Below are positions 46,929 to 57,975 of a DNA stretch of 64,000 nt, piece by piece. Source of the stretch: Acheta domesticus (Eukaryota > Arthropoda > Insecta > Orthoptera > Gryllidae); the NCBI GenBank assembly GCA_031308135.1, contig JAHLJT010000631.1:175791282-175855281 (forward strand). The letters are read 5' to 3'. Both the position numbers and the translations under genes were made by a program. Numbering within the stretch: the first letter of the stretch is position 1; each line of letters opens with the position of its first letter. The notes under the pieces were generated by a model, which saw only the letters and a program-made list of their open reading frames with translations, was not told the origin of the DNA and did not search any database.

Positions 46929-47829
46929 ACTAGTGGTCCTACAGAAAGGCACATACCTTTCAGTATTGGGTTTCTATTTCCTTTGATCTCGGCTAGCTAT
47001 TCCGCCGGCTTGACACATATACTTGCCAGCTGCCAGCTATCGCCGCCCAACATTTTTTTTTTGACATTTTGTAAATTTTTCTGCTTTCTGATAATAGAAC
47101 GGAATATTATTTTAAGAATACTAAAGAACAGTAAAGCCTCGTCCGAAATGGCTATTCTTTGAAAAATTTGGAACCATTTTAAAAAAATTGCGTTTAAGCG
47201 ATACTGTAAATTCGAACCTTTTTTTCCAGAAAATTTTGGAGTTTTCGAAAAACTTCATTAGAAGTTATTTGAAGCAACTTAACTCACAAATACAATAGTG
47301 TTTACAAATTGTGGGAAATGTGCATATTAACGGAGTGAGAAATCTTTAAAAAAGTTAGATTTGTGTAATTTTTTTAAAAGAAAACAAAAAAAAATGAACT
47401 TTACGTCAGATTAAATAGTGCAATTAGCACTATCCGTTCGGAAAGTTTAAAGAAAAATTTCGAGCGTTTCTGAAAATGCTTAATTTGAGCTCATTTTCAG
47501 AGAAAACTGTTGAGAAACTTTGTATGATGTTATTTAACGCACATGTACTCATAAATATGATAATGTGAACAAATCGCCGCTAATGTAAATACTAACGATG
47601 TGAGACAAGTCAAAAAATTAATTTTTAACATTTTTGAAAAAAAACAAAAGAATAGACCAGTTTGAGGTTTATGTAATTTAATGGAGTACACTAGGCATTT
47701 TCCTTATCAAAAGTTTAAAGAAAAAAATTATAGTCGTTTTTGAGAAAATGTTTTTGTTATTTTTTTAAATTGTGCGTACTGCACGCAATATTATATATTA
47801 AAATTTTCAAAAAATGTACTGGACCTTAA
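46929..47829 (-). repeat. hp310 repeat, minus strand, split by the 7.4-kb element (3' part)
   Basis: It starts with the reversed terminus ACTAGTGGTCCTACAGAAAG and runs backwards through the modules to AAAATGTACTGGACCTTAA at 47829. Its continuation, TTAATGACATAACTGACTTT, is found at 55240. The join restores the family order exactly, apart from the duplicated TTAA. Confidence 0.9.
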
Positions 47830-48846
47830 GGCTAAATGTACCGACACTAGTTCAATTTGTCGCCACCACGTGGCAGCACCAAGTTTAGTGAATTTTACTT
47901 TACCGATTACGTCTGAACAAATGGTCCGATTTTCGATCTGTAAACGGCATTTGACTCATGTTTATAATAGAATTTACGCTACGAAGCCCTTTTTCCAAAA
48001 AACTAGCAGAAACTCGATTTTTTAAAATTTTTTCTCGTACTTCCGGGAACAATTTCAAAAATGTGGGCTTATAGCGCGATGGCGACACGCTTCCAGAATC
48101 CAACGCCGTGTCAAACACGCAAATCGGATAAATAGGAGCGACGGTAAGTCAAATTTCGAAAAACACCTCACCCCACTCCCCATTCCCCTTCCACGCCGCC
48201 GGGACATCCCGGCATTCATTGTTGGCCGGCGGCGCGGTCAAGCCGGCATAGGCGAGCCGGGCGGCGGCCGCCGCGGCGCGGCGACGGGCAAGAAGGCTGA
48301 ACTTTCGGGGGCAGCAAGCCAGACACCCCGTCACTTCGTTGATGCTTCCGTCACTTCGCATCTCAAGATATTTTTTCCCCACATATGAAACTAGTGATGC
48401 TGTAATAGGGGTAAACGGTCTCGTATCATCTTTAATAGTAGTATAAAACTATTACCTTATTACCTTTATAAGGTAACAGTATAAACTGTTACCTTACCAC
48501 ATATTCCATCTTCCTTCGAATACCATCATAAGAATGTCTGAGATATCACTGAAAACACCGATTCCGCTTTGGTGCTGATTTCAAAAAGAAAAAATCGAAC
48601 TAATTGCGTAAATATCACCCATATTCCATCTCCTCACATCGTATTTTAGATATATTTTACTTCTAAGATCTTCCATTAGCATTTCACTACCGGAAAAAAC
48701 AAGCAGAGATAACGCAAGAGCTCTTTTACCCTACGATTCGATTTATCATTTCAAAACGGCGTTTGTCACCTTGATAGAATTCACCTGGTTAATCTTTTTC
48801 CCAGTAAAATAGCCGAATCGAATTTTTAAAATGTTTTTATACTTGC
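47830..48846 (+). repeat. Left inverted arm of the 7.4-kb element
   Basis: It contains ACTTTACCGATTACGTCTGA, a CpG-rich core at about 48173-48310 (GCGGCGGCCGCCGCGGCG), and CTACCGGAAAAAACAAGCAG, all found inverted in the right arm. A 78-codon minus-strand frame (48149-48382), poly-Ala in the middle, is conserved in the right arm with one visible residue change. A weaker direct echo of 47940-48132 recurs at about 48745-48935 (CTGAATCTAACGCCATATCA versus CAGAATCCAACGCCGTGTCA), crossing the arm's inner edge. Confidence 0.88.
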
Positions 48847-48935
48847 GGACATATTTGAAAAAGTGGTAAAATAGCGTGCTGGCGAGATGCACCCTGAATC
48901 TAACGCCATATCATACACTGAAATCGGATAAATAG

Positions 48936-49551
48936 ACTTCTCTAGTCATGTAAAAAAATGATCTTCAGTAACGTCAAAATTCTGTTTCACGGTACTGCTT
49001 GTCGATCTCATGGCTAAAGTCCGGGTCTAATGTAATTACATATGTTTTGTCTACTGTTCTCATTTTGTAATCTAGGCGAACTGTTGCAATCCTAACAAAA
49101 TATTTAAATTTTTCGTTACAAAGTTTGTACTGTATTACGTATTTTACATATTTTGCTGATCATTTAATATCTGCTTAACAGTATATTTATTATTTGCTAA
49201 TTATTAAGGTATTTTCACAAATTACCAAATTTCTTGAAATTATTTCCGGAAATATATTTAATTAATTTTGAAAAATAGTTTTTATTTAAATGTGTTTATA
49301 TTTTTGCAATGAGCATATTTTGTCTAATACTAATTCAGAATTGCTGACATTCCTATGTGCTGCACATAAAGATTTCGAACAGAGTGCTTCAAAGATTCTC
49401 TGTTCGTGTCTGCATTTTCTACGTGCATCTCTTTGTTTTCATTGCTGATAGAGAGAAATAAAAAAAACAGTAGGCAGAAAAAGTAGTTACTTTTAAATTC
49501 GATATAATTAATATTTTATTAATGGAATTTCAAATTGTGAACATTTATTTT
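48936..49551. other. Unassigned unique sequence inside the 7.4-kb element
   Basis: AT-rich, no frame or repeat recognised. Confidence 0.5.
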
Positions 49552-51146
49552 ACTTTCTCTCTCTTCTCAATCTTAATACGAAGAGAAAGTTATATCGTGC
49601 GCAGGAAAACTCTCAAAGCCGAGTCCTGATAATGAAAATGTGGATAAATCGTGTTGTTGTATAGTAAATTACTTCCTGTAACTCGTGGTGTAGCCAGAAT
49701 CCATGTTTTGTGGGTCCTTAATACCGAAAAATTGATTGTCGGAAAAGCGTCCGTCAGTGTCTCTGGTGTATGTGAACAACACTAGCGTTTACACTGCTTA
49801 CAAATTTTTCCAAACTGGAAAAACCAACAACAAAAAACAGCTGTCGATCTACTGTCATTCGAAGCTCTGCAATTTTCAAAAACGTGCATTACTTTTTGGA
49901 GATACATTACACGAACCCCCCCGGATATTTTAAAAATTTGCTCAAATATGGCTCCAAATTTTTTCTTTATATTTCTCGTAAAAAATTGAATAAAATACAC
50001 ATGGCTTAGGTCCGATTTCACTGATAACTGAATTTTCGAAAATTGCAAAAGATTGAATTTTTTCGGCGTTTCCTACAACTACAATATTGACGATAGAGAC
50101 TTTTCCTTTCTAAGAAATTTGTTGTACATAATTAGTACTTTCATTAAGATCATGAATTTTTTTAAAACAATTTTTGTAGTTATGGCGCAATCTTGTGTGC
50201 AATATATGCAACTTTAAAAGATAACAAAGCAAGACTTTTTCAAAATCGGCTCCATTTTTTCCCTTTAAACTATTGGTAGGGATATTGCGAAATGTACTTT
50301 AAGAGATGACATAAACGCTATTTTGCTCTATTCTTTTGTTTTTGCGAAAATAACACAAATGAAACTTTTTGAATAACCTGTCACGTCGTTTATATTTACA
50401 TTATCGGCGATTTGTTCACATTATTAGATTTATGAGCACACGTACTTTAAATTATATCATTTAAAGTTTTTCGAAAACTAAAAATTTTTTTTGGAAATGA
50501 ACTCGAAATTTCGCATTTTCAGAAACGCTCAAACGCCAATTTTTTTCTGAAAAGGTTCCAAATTTTTTGTTCAAAGTTTTTGTACGTATAGTGTGAAATG
50601 CACTGTCTAAGGAAACAAAAAAGTTTTGTTGTATTATTTTGTTGTTTTTCTTCAAAAATTACACAAATGTATTTTTTAAATATTTCGCATGCCTTGTATG
50701 CACATTTGCAGCGATTTGTAAACATTATTGCATTTGTGAATGGAAGAACTTAAAATATCTTAAAATAAATTAAAAAAAAACACTCAAGACTCCTGTGAAA
50801 AAGGGCTTCATATTTCACATTGCCACAGACGCTTAAACACCCTTTTCTTAAAAACGGTATCAAGTTTATGAATGAAAATTGTCGTAACGGACAAGGTTTC
50901 AGTCTTCTTTAATATTCTAAAAGCAATATTTTGAATCTACCATTAGGAAACCGAATAATTGAGAAAACCTAAAAAATAAGTTGGGTGCATTAAATGGCAG
51001 GTGACAAGATGGGGCAAGGCCATAAATCTAGCCCATGCCAACAAAATAGTAAATTTTACTACGACAAAGTCCGAATAGCTGTCTGAGACTATAGGAAATT
51101 GAAAACTAATACGGGAAAGTCTGTGCCATTCTGTAGCACCACCAGT
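49552..51146 (+). repeat. hp310 repeat, complete copy (1595 bp), CTTTCTC subfamily
   Basis: The 5' hairpin uses CTTTCTC (49553-49559) and GAGAAAG (49583-49589). The CCATGTTTTGTGGGTCCTTA phrase, a short GTCCGTCAG tract and modules anchored at about 49940, 50240, 50535 and 50845 follow. The 3' end CTAATACGGGAAAGTCTGTG ... GCACCACCAGT ends at 51146. The next copy starts two bases later. Confidence 0.88.
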
Positions 51147-51243
51147 TACTTTCTCGTGTTAGTTACTCAAAGTTATGTAATGCTGCGGAAAAATCTATTT
51201 CGAGATATTAACGGAAGTACTCGTTTTGGGGTCCCCTGATACC

Positions 51244-52062
51244 CAGGGCCGTCTTTGGGTTTGAAAGTACCCGAGGCACTCAGATTTCGGGGCCCCTAAT
51301 TCAAATTTTCGGAAACATGCGTATTTTTGCGATATTCTGTATCAAACATGTGCAATTTTTATTTCCTTTAAACCATTTTTTCTTAGACACCTCAGAAATT
51401 TTGATTAAATTGGGACCTTAGCATAAAGGTAGCTTAAGAGAATGGTGCATGTGTCATGTTCGTTAAAATGCCTGGTTTTGCAAAAATTAAAACAAAAATG
51501 TCGGCCACTTCTTACAATACTCCGTATATACGTATGTATAAGGAAAATAAAAATAATTGATTTAAATATATTTTGTTATTGGAAATGCCAATATTAATTC
51601 AATTTTTGCTTCCTCACACTTTAACTTATCGACAATGCTACAAAGGAATTCCGCTTAGCGCTCGCAACTTAGCGACAACGCGCGGTTAGCCACCACGAGT
51701 TTGTACATTGTAGGTTCCACGAGTTCGTACATTGCTGTGTGTCTTCTGGGAGCAAATAAAAAAACCTCACTCATGGAAAATATTGCCTTTGATATTAACC
51801 AGCCATTCAGCAATACTGAAATTTGATGGATATAATTATTTGTGCGATATGAATGAAAAACTCAATAGCTAAGATGTTAGTAGCGCAGAAAATGCAATAT
51901 CTTAATATTGCGTAGCTGTTTTTTATAATTCGGTAAAGTACGTGCTGTTCTAACACCACTAGTTCAGTTTTGTTATATATTTTTTATTATCTGTGGGGGC
52001 CCTTTGATCATGGGGGGCCCTGAGGCACGAGCCTCGTCTGCCTGTGCCTAAAGATGGCCCTG
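51244..52062. mobile_element. hAT-type MITE, 819 bp, perfect 8-bp target duplication
   Basis: The ends are CAGGGCCGTCTTTGGG and, inverted, CAGGGCCATCTTTAGG. Both sides carry CTGATACC (51236-51243 and 52063-52070), an 8-bp duplication as made by hAT transposases. The empty site CCCTGATACCGAAA is the normal hp310 sequence (compare 22670). The interior has no transposase. It includes at 51870-51965 a stretch resembling the extra 3' block of the hp310 copy at 25.9-26.05 kb (ATGTTAGTAGCGCAGAAAAT), ending in CACCACTAGTTCAG. Confidence 0.93.
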
Positions 52063-52320
52063 CTGATACCGAAAGGGTGTATGTGTGTTTTGACTTTTTA
52101 ACGTCCGTTCGTCCGTCCATCTGTCTGTGTCTGCCTGTCTGGGCATATGTGAACACCACTAGCGCCTAAACTATGTGTAGAATTTTTGCTCAACTGAATA
52201 AACCCCTGTCGATCTGGTCTGAGTTGAAGTTCTGCGGTTTTTAAAAACATTCATTAATTTTTGGAGATACTTTTTATTAAGCCCCAGGGACATTTTCAAC
52301 ATTTTCTCAAAAATGTCAAA

Positions 52321-52591
52321 CAGGATAGGTGGCTCAGTGCATCAACTGATGTCACTGCAATGCCTCTGACCGAGAGGTGCTAGGTTCGAGTCCCGACGGT
52401 GGCAGGATTTTTCAACACTAGCTTGTCAGTTAGATGTAGAATTCAACCGATGTCTGGAGGAAAATTCTAGCGACCGGCTGCTCTGATTGGAAGTTTTCCA
52501 TAGTTTCTCCGATCAACATCAAACGAATGCCGGAGAAATACCCTAACAAACGGACCTCCCGCGATATTTCCTTCCTCTTCCTTGTCCTATC

Positions 52592-52631
<40 letters not shown>

Positions 52632-52975
52632 CTTACACAACACTACCATATATGCTGGGAGACCAGTGGGAGGACTGGAACTTGTCCCGGCTGTGGGCCG
52701 TGCACTGCTGGTGGGAGATACCTTGTTAAGAAAGAACACGGCAAGCCGACAGGTAAATCGGTCGGTGATTTAGAGCTTGTCCCGGCTGGGGTGGTGCCCC
52801 GCTGGTGGCAGATACCTGGTTGGGAAGCCCCGCTAGTGGACGGAAGGTCGGCGCCGAATCTCGCCATCGGCACAGCGGGCAACATCTCTTCCACCTCACG
52901 ATGAAATAAACATGCATTGCACTTACGGGACTAATGACCAAAGCAGTTGACGCGCCCAAAATCACTAACAAACAA
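52321..52975 (+). repeat. SINE-type insertion with tRNA-like head and (CA)n, about 655 bp
   Basis: The head GGATAGGTGGCTCAGTGCAT ... GCTAGGTTCGAGTCCCGACG has a good B box. GGCAGGATTTTTCAAC follows, as in the minus-strand copy at 19.7 kb. The middle holds (AC)n at 52593-52628 and a doubled segment, CTTGTCCCGGCTG ... GCTGGTGG-AGATACC. The 3' part (GGTCGGCGCCGAATCTCGCC, TTCCACCTCACGATGAAATA) recurs at 57765. TCAAAAAT at 52307-52314 and 52976-52983 looks like the target duplication within hp310. Longer than ordinary SINEs, so it may be compound. Confidence 0.8.
52593..52628. repeat. (CA)n microsatellite
   Basis: About 17 CA units inside the SINE-type insertion. Confidence 0.97.
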
Positions 52976-53462
52976 TCAAAAATTACTCCAAATGCTTTCC
53001 TTAAATTAATTGTAAGAATAAAGTAAAATACACTCAAGGTGGCATAGCTCTTATTTTCATTGCTGACTGATTTTGGGAAAATTGCAAAAGTTCGAATTTT
53101 TTTTCGGCGACTTCCTACAACTACAAAATTGAAGATAGAGATTTTCCCTTAAAATTATATTTGTTCTTCATACTTAGTTCTTTCAATAAGGTCATGCACA
53201 TTTTTTTGAAATTTTTAGTAGTTTTCGCGCAATATTGATTGCAATTTGTGCAATTTTTAAAAATTACAAGAACAAGATTTTCTCAAAATCGACTTCAACT
53301 TTTTTCCTTAAACTTTTGGAAAGGATAGTACCTAATGTACTCTGAGATGACATAAACGCCATATTGCTCTATTCCCTTGTTTTTTCAAAAATTACAAAAA
53401 TGTAATTCTTTGACTAGCCTTTCATTTAGTAAATATTTTCTTTAACGGCGATTTGTTCATAT

Positions 53463-53603
53463 TAGGGAACTTTTGCCACCTCGAACGTTAAGTACTATCG
53501 ATCTTTTGCGCATGCGTAGATGCACCAAAGTGATGCGAAACTTGCACTGCGAATGAGCAGAAGATCGATAGTACGTAACGTTCGAGGGTGCAAAAACTCC
53601 CTA
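53463..53603. mobile_element. 141-bp hairpin MITE
   Basis: The left end TAGGGAACTTTTGCCACC, TCGAACGTTAAGTACTATCG matches the reverse complement of the right end (TAGGGAGTTTTTGCACCC, TCGAACGTTACGTACTATCG) over about 41 bp. The loop is only about 60 bp. It interrupts hp310 at a TA in GTTCATATTATTACATTTAC, consistent with a TA target duplication. Tc1/mariner-type by target only. Confidence 0.85.
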
Positions 53604-54266
53604 CTATTACATTTACGAGTACATGTGCTTTACATTATGTCTTAAAAGGTCCTCGGCAACTCAGATGTTTTCTGTGAAAATGAACTGAAACTTCCGAATT
53701 TGCACAAATGTTCAAACGCCATTTTCTCAAATTGCTTCTTCAAACTTTTCGTACGAATGCTATTTGCATTCTTTAAGTTAACATAAAATTAATTTGGCTG
53801 TATTTTTTTGATTTTTCAAAAAATTAATAAATGTATTTTTAAGTGTCTCTCACGCCATTAATATTCACATTTCCAGAAATTTTATACATTATTACATTTG
53901 TGAGTAGAAGTGCTTTAAATGTCACCAAATGAAGTTGTTCGAAAACTCGAAAGATTCTTGTGAAAATTCCGAAGCTTCCATTTTCGCATTTACAGTAACG
54001 CTTAAACGCCATTTTCTTAAGAGCGGCTCCAAATTTATCAATGAAAATTCCTATATAGGACGAAGTTTTACTCTTCTTCAATATCCTAAAAGTAATATTT
54101 CGTATCTACCATTAAGAAGCTGAAAAATGAGAAAAGTTCAAAAAATGTATTTTGGGCGGCGATAGATGTCAGCAAGATGTCAGAAGATGGGGAAAGATGG
54201 TAAAATTGGCCCAGACCAAAGATATTAGATTACTATGAGAAAGTATGTGCAATTTGTCCTAAAGTA

Positions 54267-55239
54267 CGAAAACGTTTTAAAAATTCGATTCGGCTGTTTT
54301 ACTTGGAAGAGGGGATTAACCAGGTGAATTCTATCAAGGTGACAAACGCCGTTTTGAAATGATGAATCGAGTCGTAGGATAAAAGAGCTCTTGCGTTATC
54401 TCCGCTTGTTTTTTCCGGTAGTGAAATGGTAATGGAAGATCTTAGAAGTAAAATATATCTAAAATACGATGTGAGGAGATGGAATATGGGTGATATTTAC
54501 GCAATTAGTTCGATTTTTACTTTTTGAAATCAGCACCAAAGCGGGATCGGTGTTTTCAGTGATACCTCAGACATTCTTATGATGGTATTCGAAGGAAGAT
54601 GGAATATGTGAATAAGGTAATAGTTTTATACTACTATTAAAGATGATACGAGACCGTTTACCCCTATTACAGCATCACTAGTTTCATATGTGGGGAAAAA
54701 ATATCTTGAGATGCGAAGTGACGGAAGCATCAACGAAGTGACGGGGTGTCTGGCTTGCTGCCCCCGAAAGTTCAGCCTTCTTGCCCGTCGCCGCGCCGCG
54801 GCGGCCGCCGCCCGGCTCGCCTGTGCCGGCTTGACCGCGCCGCCGGCCAACAATGAATGCCGGGATGTCCCGGCGGCGTGGAAGGGGAATGGGGAGTGGG
54901 GTGAGGTGTTTTTCGAAATTTGACTTACCGTCGCTCCTATTTATCCGATTTGCATGTTTGACACGGCGTTGGATTCTGGAAGCGTGTCGCCATCGCGCTA
55001 TAAGCCCACATTTTTGAAATTGTTCCCGGAAGTACGAGAAAAATTTTAAAAATCGAGTTTCTGCTAGTTTTTTGGAAAAAGGGCTTCGTAGCGTAAATTC
55101 TATTATAAACATGAGTCAAAGGCCGTTTACAGATCGAAAATCGGACCATTTGTTCAGACGTTATCGGTAAAGTAAATTCCTGCTGATGGTGCTGCGATCT
55201 ATTGAATTTTCCTATAAGTTTTTTTCGGTACATTTAGCC
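54267..55239 (-). repeat. Right inverted arm of the 7.4-kb element
   Basis: Reverse complement of 47830-48846. It keeps the CpG-rich core (about 54735-54895) and the conserved 78-codon frame (54690-54923, plus strand). Compared with the left arm it lacks a short AAGGTAACAGTATAAACTGT stretch near 48470, a small indel that shows the arms are not perfectly homogenised. Confidence 0.88.
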
Positions 55240-55690
55240 TTAATGACATAACTGACTTTGAAGAACAAATTTTATTTGAAGAAAAAAATCTCTATCTTGA
55301 ATTTTGTAGTTGTAGGAAGACGAAAAATATTCAAATTTTTGCAATTTTCAAACATTTTGAGTTATTCGTAAAACTCTGACCTATGCCACCTTAAAAAGTG
55401 TATTTTACTCCATTTTTACAAGAAATGCAAAGAAAAATTTGGAGCCATTTTTGAGAAAAATTTGAAAATGTCTGGGGAGCTTCATGTAAAGTACCGTCAA
55501 ATTTTGCAGAAATTTTTTCAAAATGGCGTCGTCTAGAGTGGAACCAGATCGACCAGTGAATATCCAATTTGGAAGAAATCGTACTTGTATGGTTTAGGCG
55601 CTAGTGTTGTTCACAGACTGTCTGAGGGATGGACGGACAGTCGGACGAACAGGCGAACTGACGGACGGACGTTTTGAACAGAACAACTTT
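55240..55690 (-). repeat. hp310 repeat, minus strand, 5' part of the split copy
   Basis: It continues the copy broken at 47829: TGACTTTGAAGAACAAATTT, TGTAGTTGTAGGAAGACGAA, CTTCATGTAAAGTACCGTCA, and a reversed TCCG tract (GACGGACGGACG) near 55650. The 5' hairpin is not clearly present. Confidence 0.88.
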
Positions 55691-57660
55691 TTCGCTGTAA
55701 GAGGACCATTATTTAAGTGTACTTCGCTTTATTGACAAAAAATTAAAGAAAAAAATTTAGCCATTTTTAAAAAAAGTCCTTTTAACAATCTTCATTAATA
55801 CCAAGCAGAAATTACGTAAAAACTTTCGTCTTTTCAAAAAATTGAGCATGGGCTTTTCTAAAGATCAGATTTTGTAGAGCAGATTTCATTTAAGGTAAAA
55901 ATCTTAAATATTGTATGCTAATTTGTTGCAATTTTCGAAATACAGAGTTAGCAGAATATGTGACAGGCACTATTTTTTACCGTCCTGATACATACGAGAA
56001 GAAAATTTAAAGAAAAAATTCAGCCGTTTTTGGCAAAATAATTGTTTGAAATAATCTTGTATTTCACGTAAAATTACGCGAAAATGACTCATCTTTTAGA
56101 AAAATTGTATGTGACCATATTTCAAGATCTGCTTTTCAACAACATTCAGAACTTTCCGCTTCTTTTTCCGCGGAAACGGAAAAAAAATTATACTATGGGA
56201 TTTTGCGAAAAATCAGGGAATAAAGCGAAAATGAGACTCACGTAACATTGAGACTTTTATACGCCATCGGGAGACAAAGTTAAATAAAAAAATTTAGAAC
56301 CATTTTTGTGAAAATTTTGAAAGAGTTGAGGTTTTATGTATTGATCCCAAAATCAAAGTATCCCTTTCAAACACGCAGGGCTTCTAGTTGGTTCAGATCG
56401 ATTAGTCAACGGCAATTTGAGGAAATTGCCTGCACGGTTAGCGCTGACCACAGACAGACAGATGTTTTGCAGTCAATCGAGTTTTCGATATTGAGGACCC
56501 ACAAAACATGAATTTTGTCTATACAAAGTGTTAGAGGACATAATTTACTATATATAGGAACAAGATAATCCACTTTTTCGTTACCATAGCCCGACAATGT
56601 GAGATTTTCTGTAAATAATAGACAACATCCGGTGCACGATTACAATACTCACAGTTCTTCCGAAGGTGACAAAGAAAAATTGCCTCACGACAAAACGTCC
56701 ATCCGTCCGTAAACAACGCTAGCTGCTTAACCGTAAGTAGGATTCACCCAAATTGATATTTCCCAAAGGATCTGGCTGATGACAAGGCCACTTGAATCTG
56801 AAAATGATATTTTATTTTTGGTACTTTATATGATGATAGGCCCAGACTCCGTCAGAGGTTGTTACGCAACTAACAAGACTTTACATGAAGCCTTAATAAC
56901 CATTTCAACATATTCTCAATAATTGTTCCAATTTTTTATTAAACTAGTAGTTTTATTAAACTGTTAGCGTAAATGACTCTTAACAGATTGGCTCAGGTTG
57001 AATTTTCGTTAAAATCTCTGATTTTTTGAAAATTGCAAAAGTTCAATTTTTTTATTTCTTCGTACTTTCACTTTAACTCAATATTGAAGTTAATGATTTT
57101 TTGCTAGTTAAATATTTTCTTCTAAGTTGTATCTTCCAATATCCTGCACAATATTTCAAATATGAGTGGTTTATATGTAATTCTGCATGGAATGTAGGTA
57201 ATTTTAAATATAAGATTTTTTTCAAAAACGGCACCGACTTTTTTCTATTTCTTCTTGAATAGAGAAAAGTACACTTTTAAAATTAACCCAGAGTCCATAT
57301 TGGATGAAATCTTTATTTTCGAAAACTACAAAGAACAAAACTAAATTAACATAGGAAAAATACAACTTTGATGATACAGTCTGTACGTATGGTCGAAATT
57401 TCAAATTCGAACTTCCAACGCCGACAGTTTGAAATTATGAGAAGTCATTGTAATTGTTGGATGATGTTTTTGGTTGCATGAAACGCAGTTCTGGTTTATC
57501 GAATTTGAGTTCATGTATTATCTTTAAAAGAAGTACTTTCCCTAGGGTTTGTAATACGTTTTACAAGAGACGGCTGAAATGTGTTAACATGGATCGAAAC
57601 TGCGGTATTGTAATATTATGTACTATTGCGAGAACAAACGTTCTGTTGTGGTATCACTAG
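55691..57660. repeat. Diverged hp310-related fragments in both orientations
   Basis: To about 56690 the landmarks are reversed, including GATATTGAGGACCCACAAAA and a CACGATTACAATACTCACAG end. From about 56695 plus-strand order resumes (CATCCGTCCGTAAACAACGC, CTTTACATGAAGCCTTAATA). It ends with TGTGGTATCACTAGT at 57660, a recognisable 3' terminus. Identity is low. Confidence 0.6.
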
Positions 57661-57764
57661 TTTACAAGTTGGGAGAGTAATATAGTTATAGAAAATCGAA
57701 GTTATAGGAAGTTGAACTTGTATACCAGATCATAGTAATAATCATAATGTAGCGTAATTTTCAT

Positions 57765-57895
57765 AGGCGCCTACAAGCCGACCTGCAAGTCAGCGCCGTA
57801 TCTCACGTTCCAGTGGGCGAGCAATGTTACCACCTCACGACATAAAACGATCACTGCTTTTTCTGAACTAAAGATTGTTGACGCGTCCTGAAGCA
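57765..57895 (+). repeat. 3' fragment of the 52321-type SINE
   Basis: AGTCAGCGCCGTATCTCACG, TTACCACCTCACGACATAAA and GTTGACGCGTCCTGA match the 3' part of the insertion at 52.8-52.96 kb in order, without the tRNA-like head. Confidence 0.7.
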
Positions 57896-57975
57896 ATGCT
57901 CGCGGAAACCGAATATTGGGGCAAAATGTTTGGCCATGTATGAGTGAAGGCTGCACAAATACAGTGCCAGCGAAG

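Larger units (their letters stand above)
51148..54255 (+). repeat. hp310 repeat, head-to-tail with the previous copy, carrying three insertions
   Basis: It starts ACTTTCTCGTGTTAGTTACT directly after the preceding copy's 3' end. Removing the hAT-type MITE (51244-52062), the SINE (52321-52975) and the small MITE (53463-53603) restores the family order at all three joins. The 3' end near 54255 is eroded. The core length after removal is about 1.5 kb, like other full copies. Confidence 0.85.
47830..55239. mobile_element. 7.4-kb element with ~1-kb inverted arms and TTAA target duplication
   Basis: Both ends read GGCTAAATGTACCGA inward (47830 on the plus strand, 55239 on the minus strand), each flanked by TTAA (47826-47829 and 55240-55243). 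The flanks are the two halves of a single hp310 copy, so this is an insertion defined to the base. Arms span about 47830-48846 and 54267-55239. The GC-rich central part of the arms is almost identical between sides. Between the arms lie about 600 bp of unique sequence and hp310 copies carrying further insertions. No transposase is visible. TTAA specificity is known for piggyBac and some Sola elements, but the terminal bases here are not the usual piggyBac CCC. It is a foldback-type composite of unassigned superfamily. Confidence 0.8.

Noticed and set aside
47830..48846. Assembly artefact (hairpin misassembly) explaining the inverted arms
   Set aside because: The arms differ by small indels and substitutions and are bordered by matching TTAA at a known hp310 sequence, which an artefact would not produce. 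Not fully excluded without reads.
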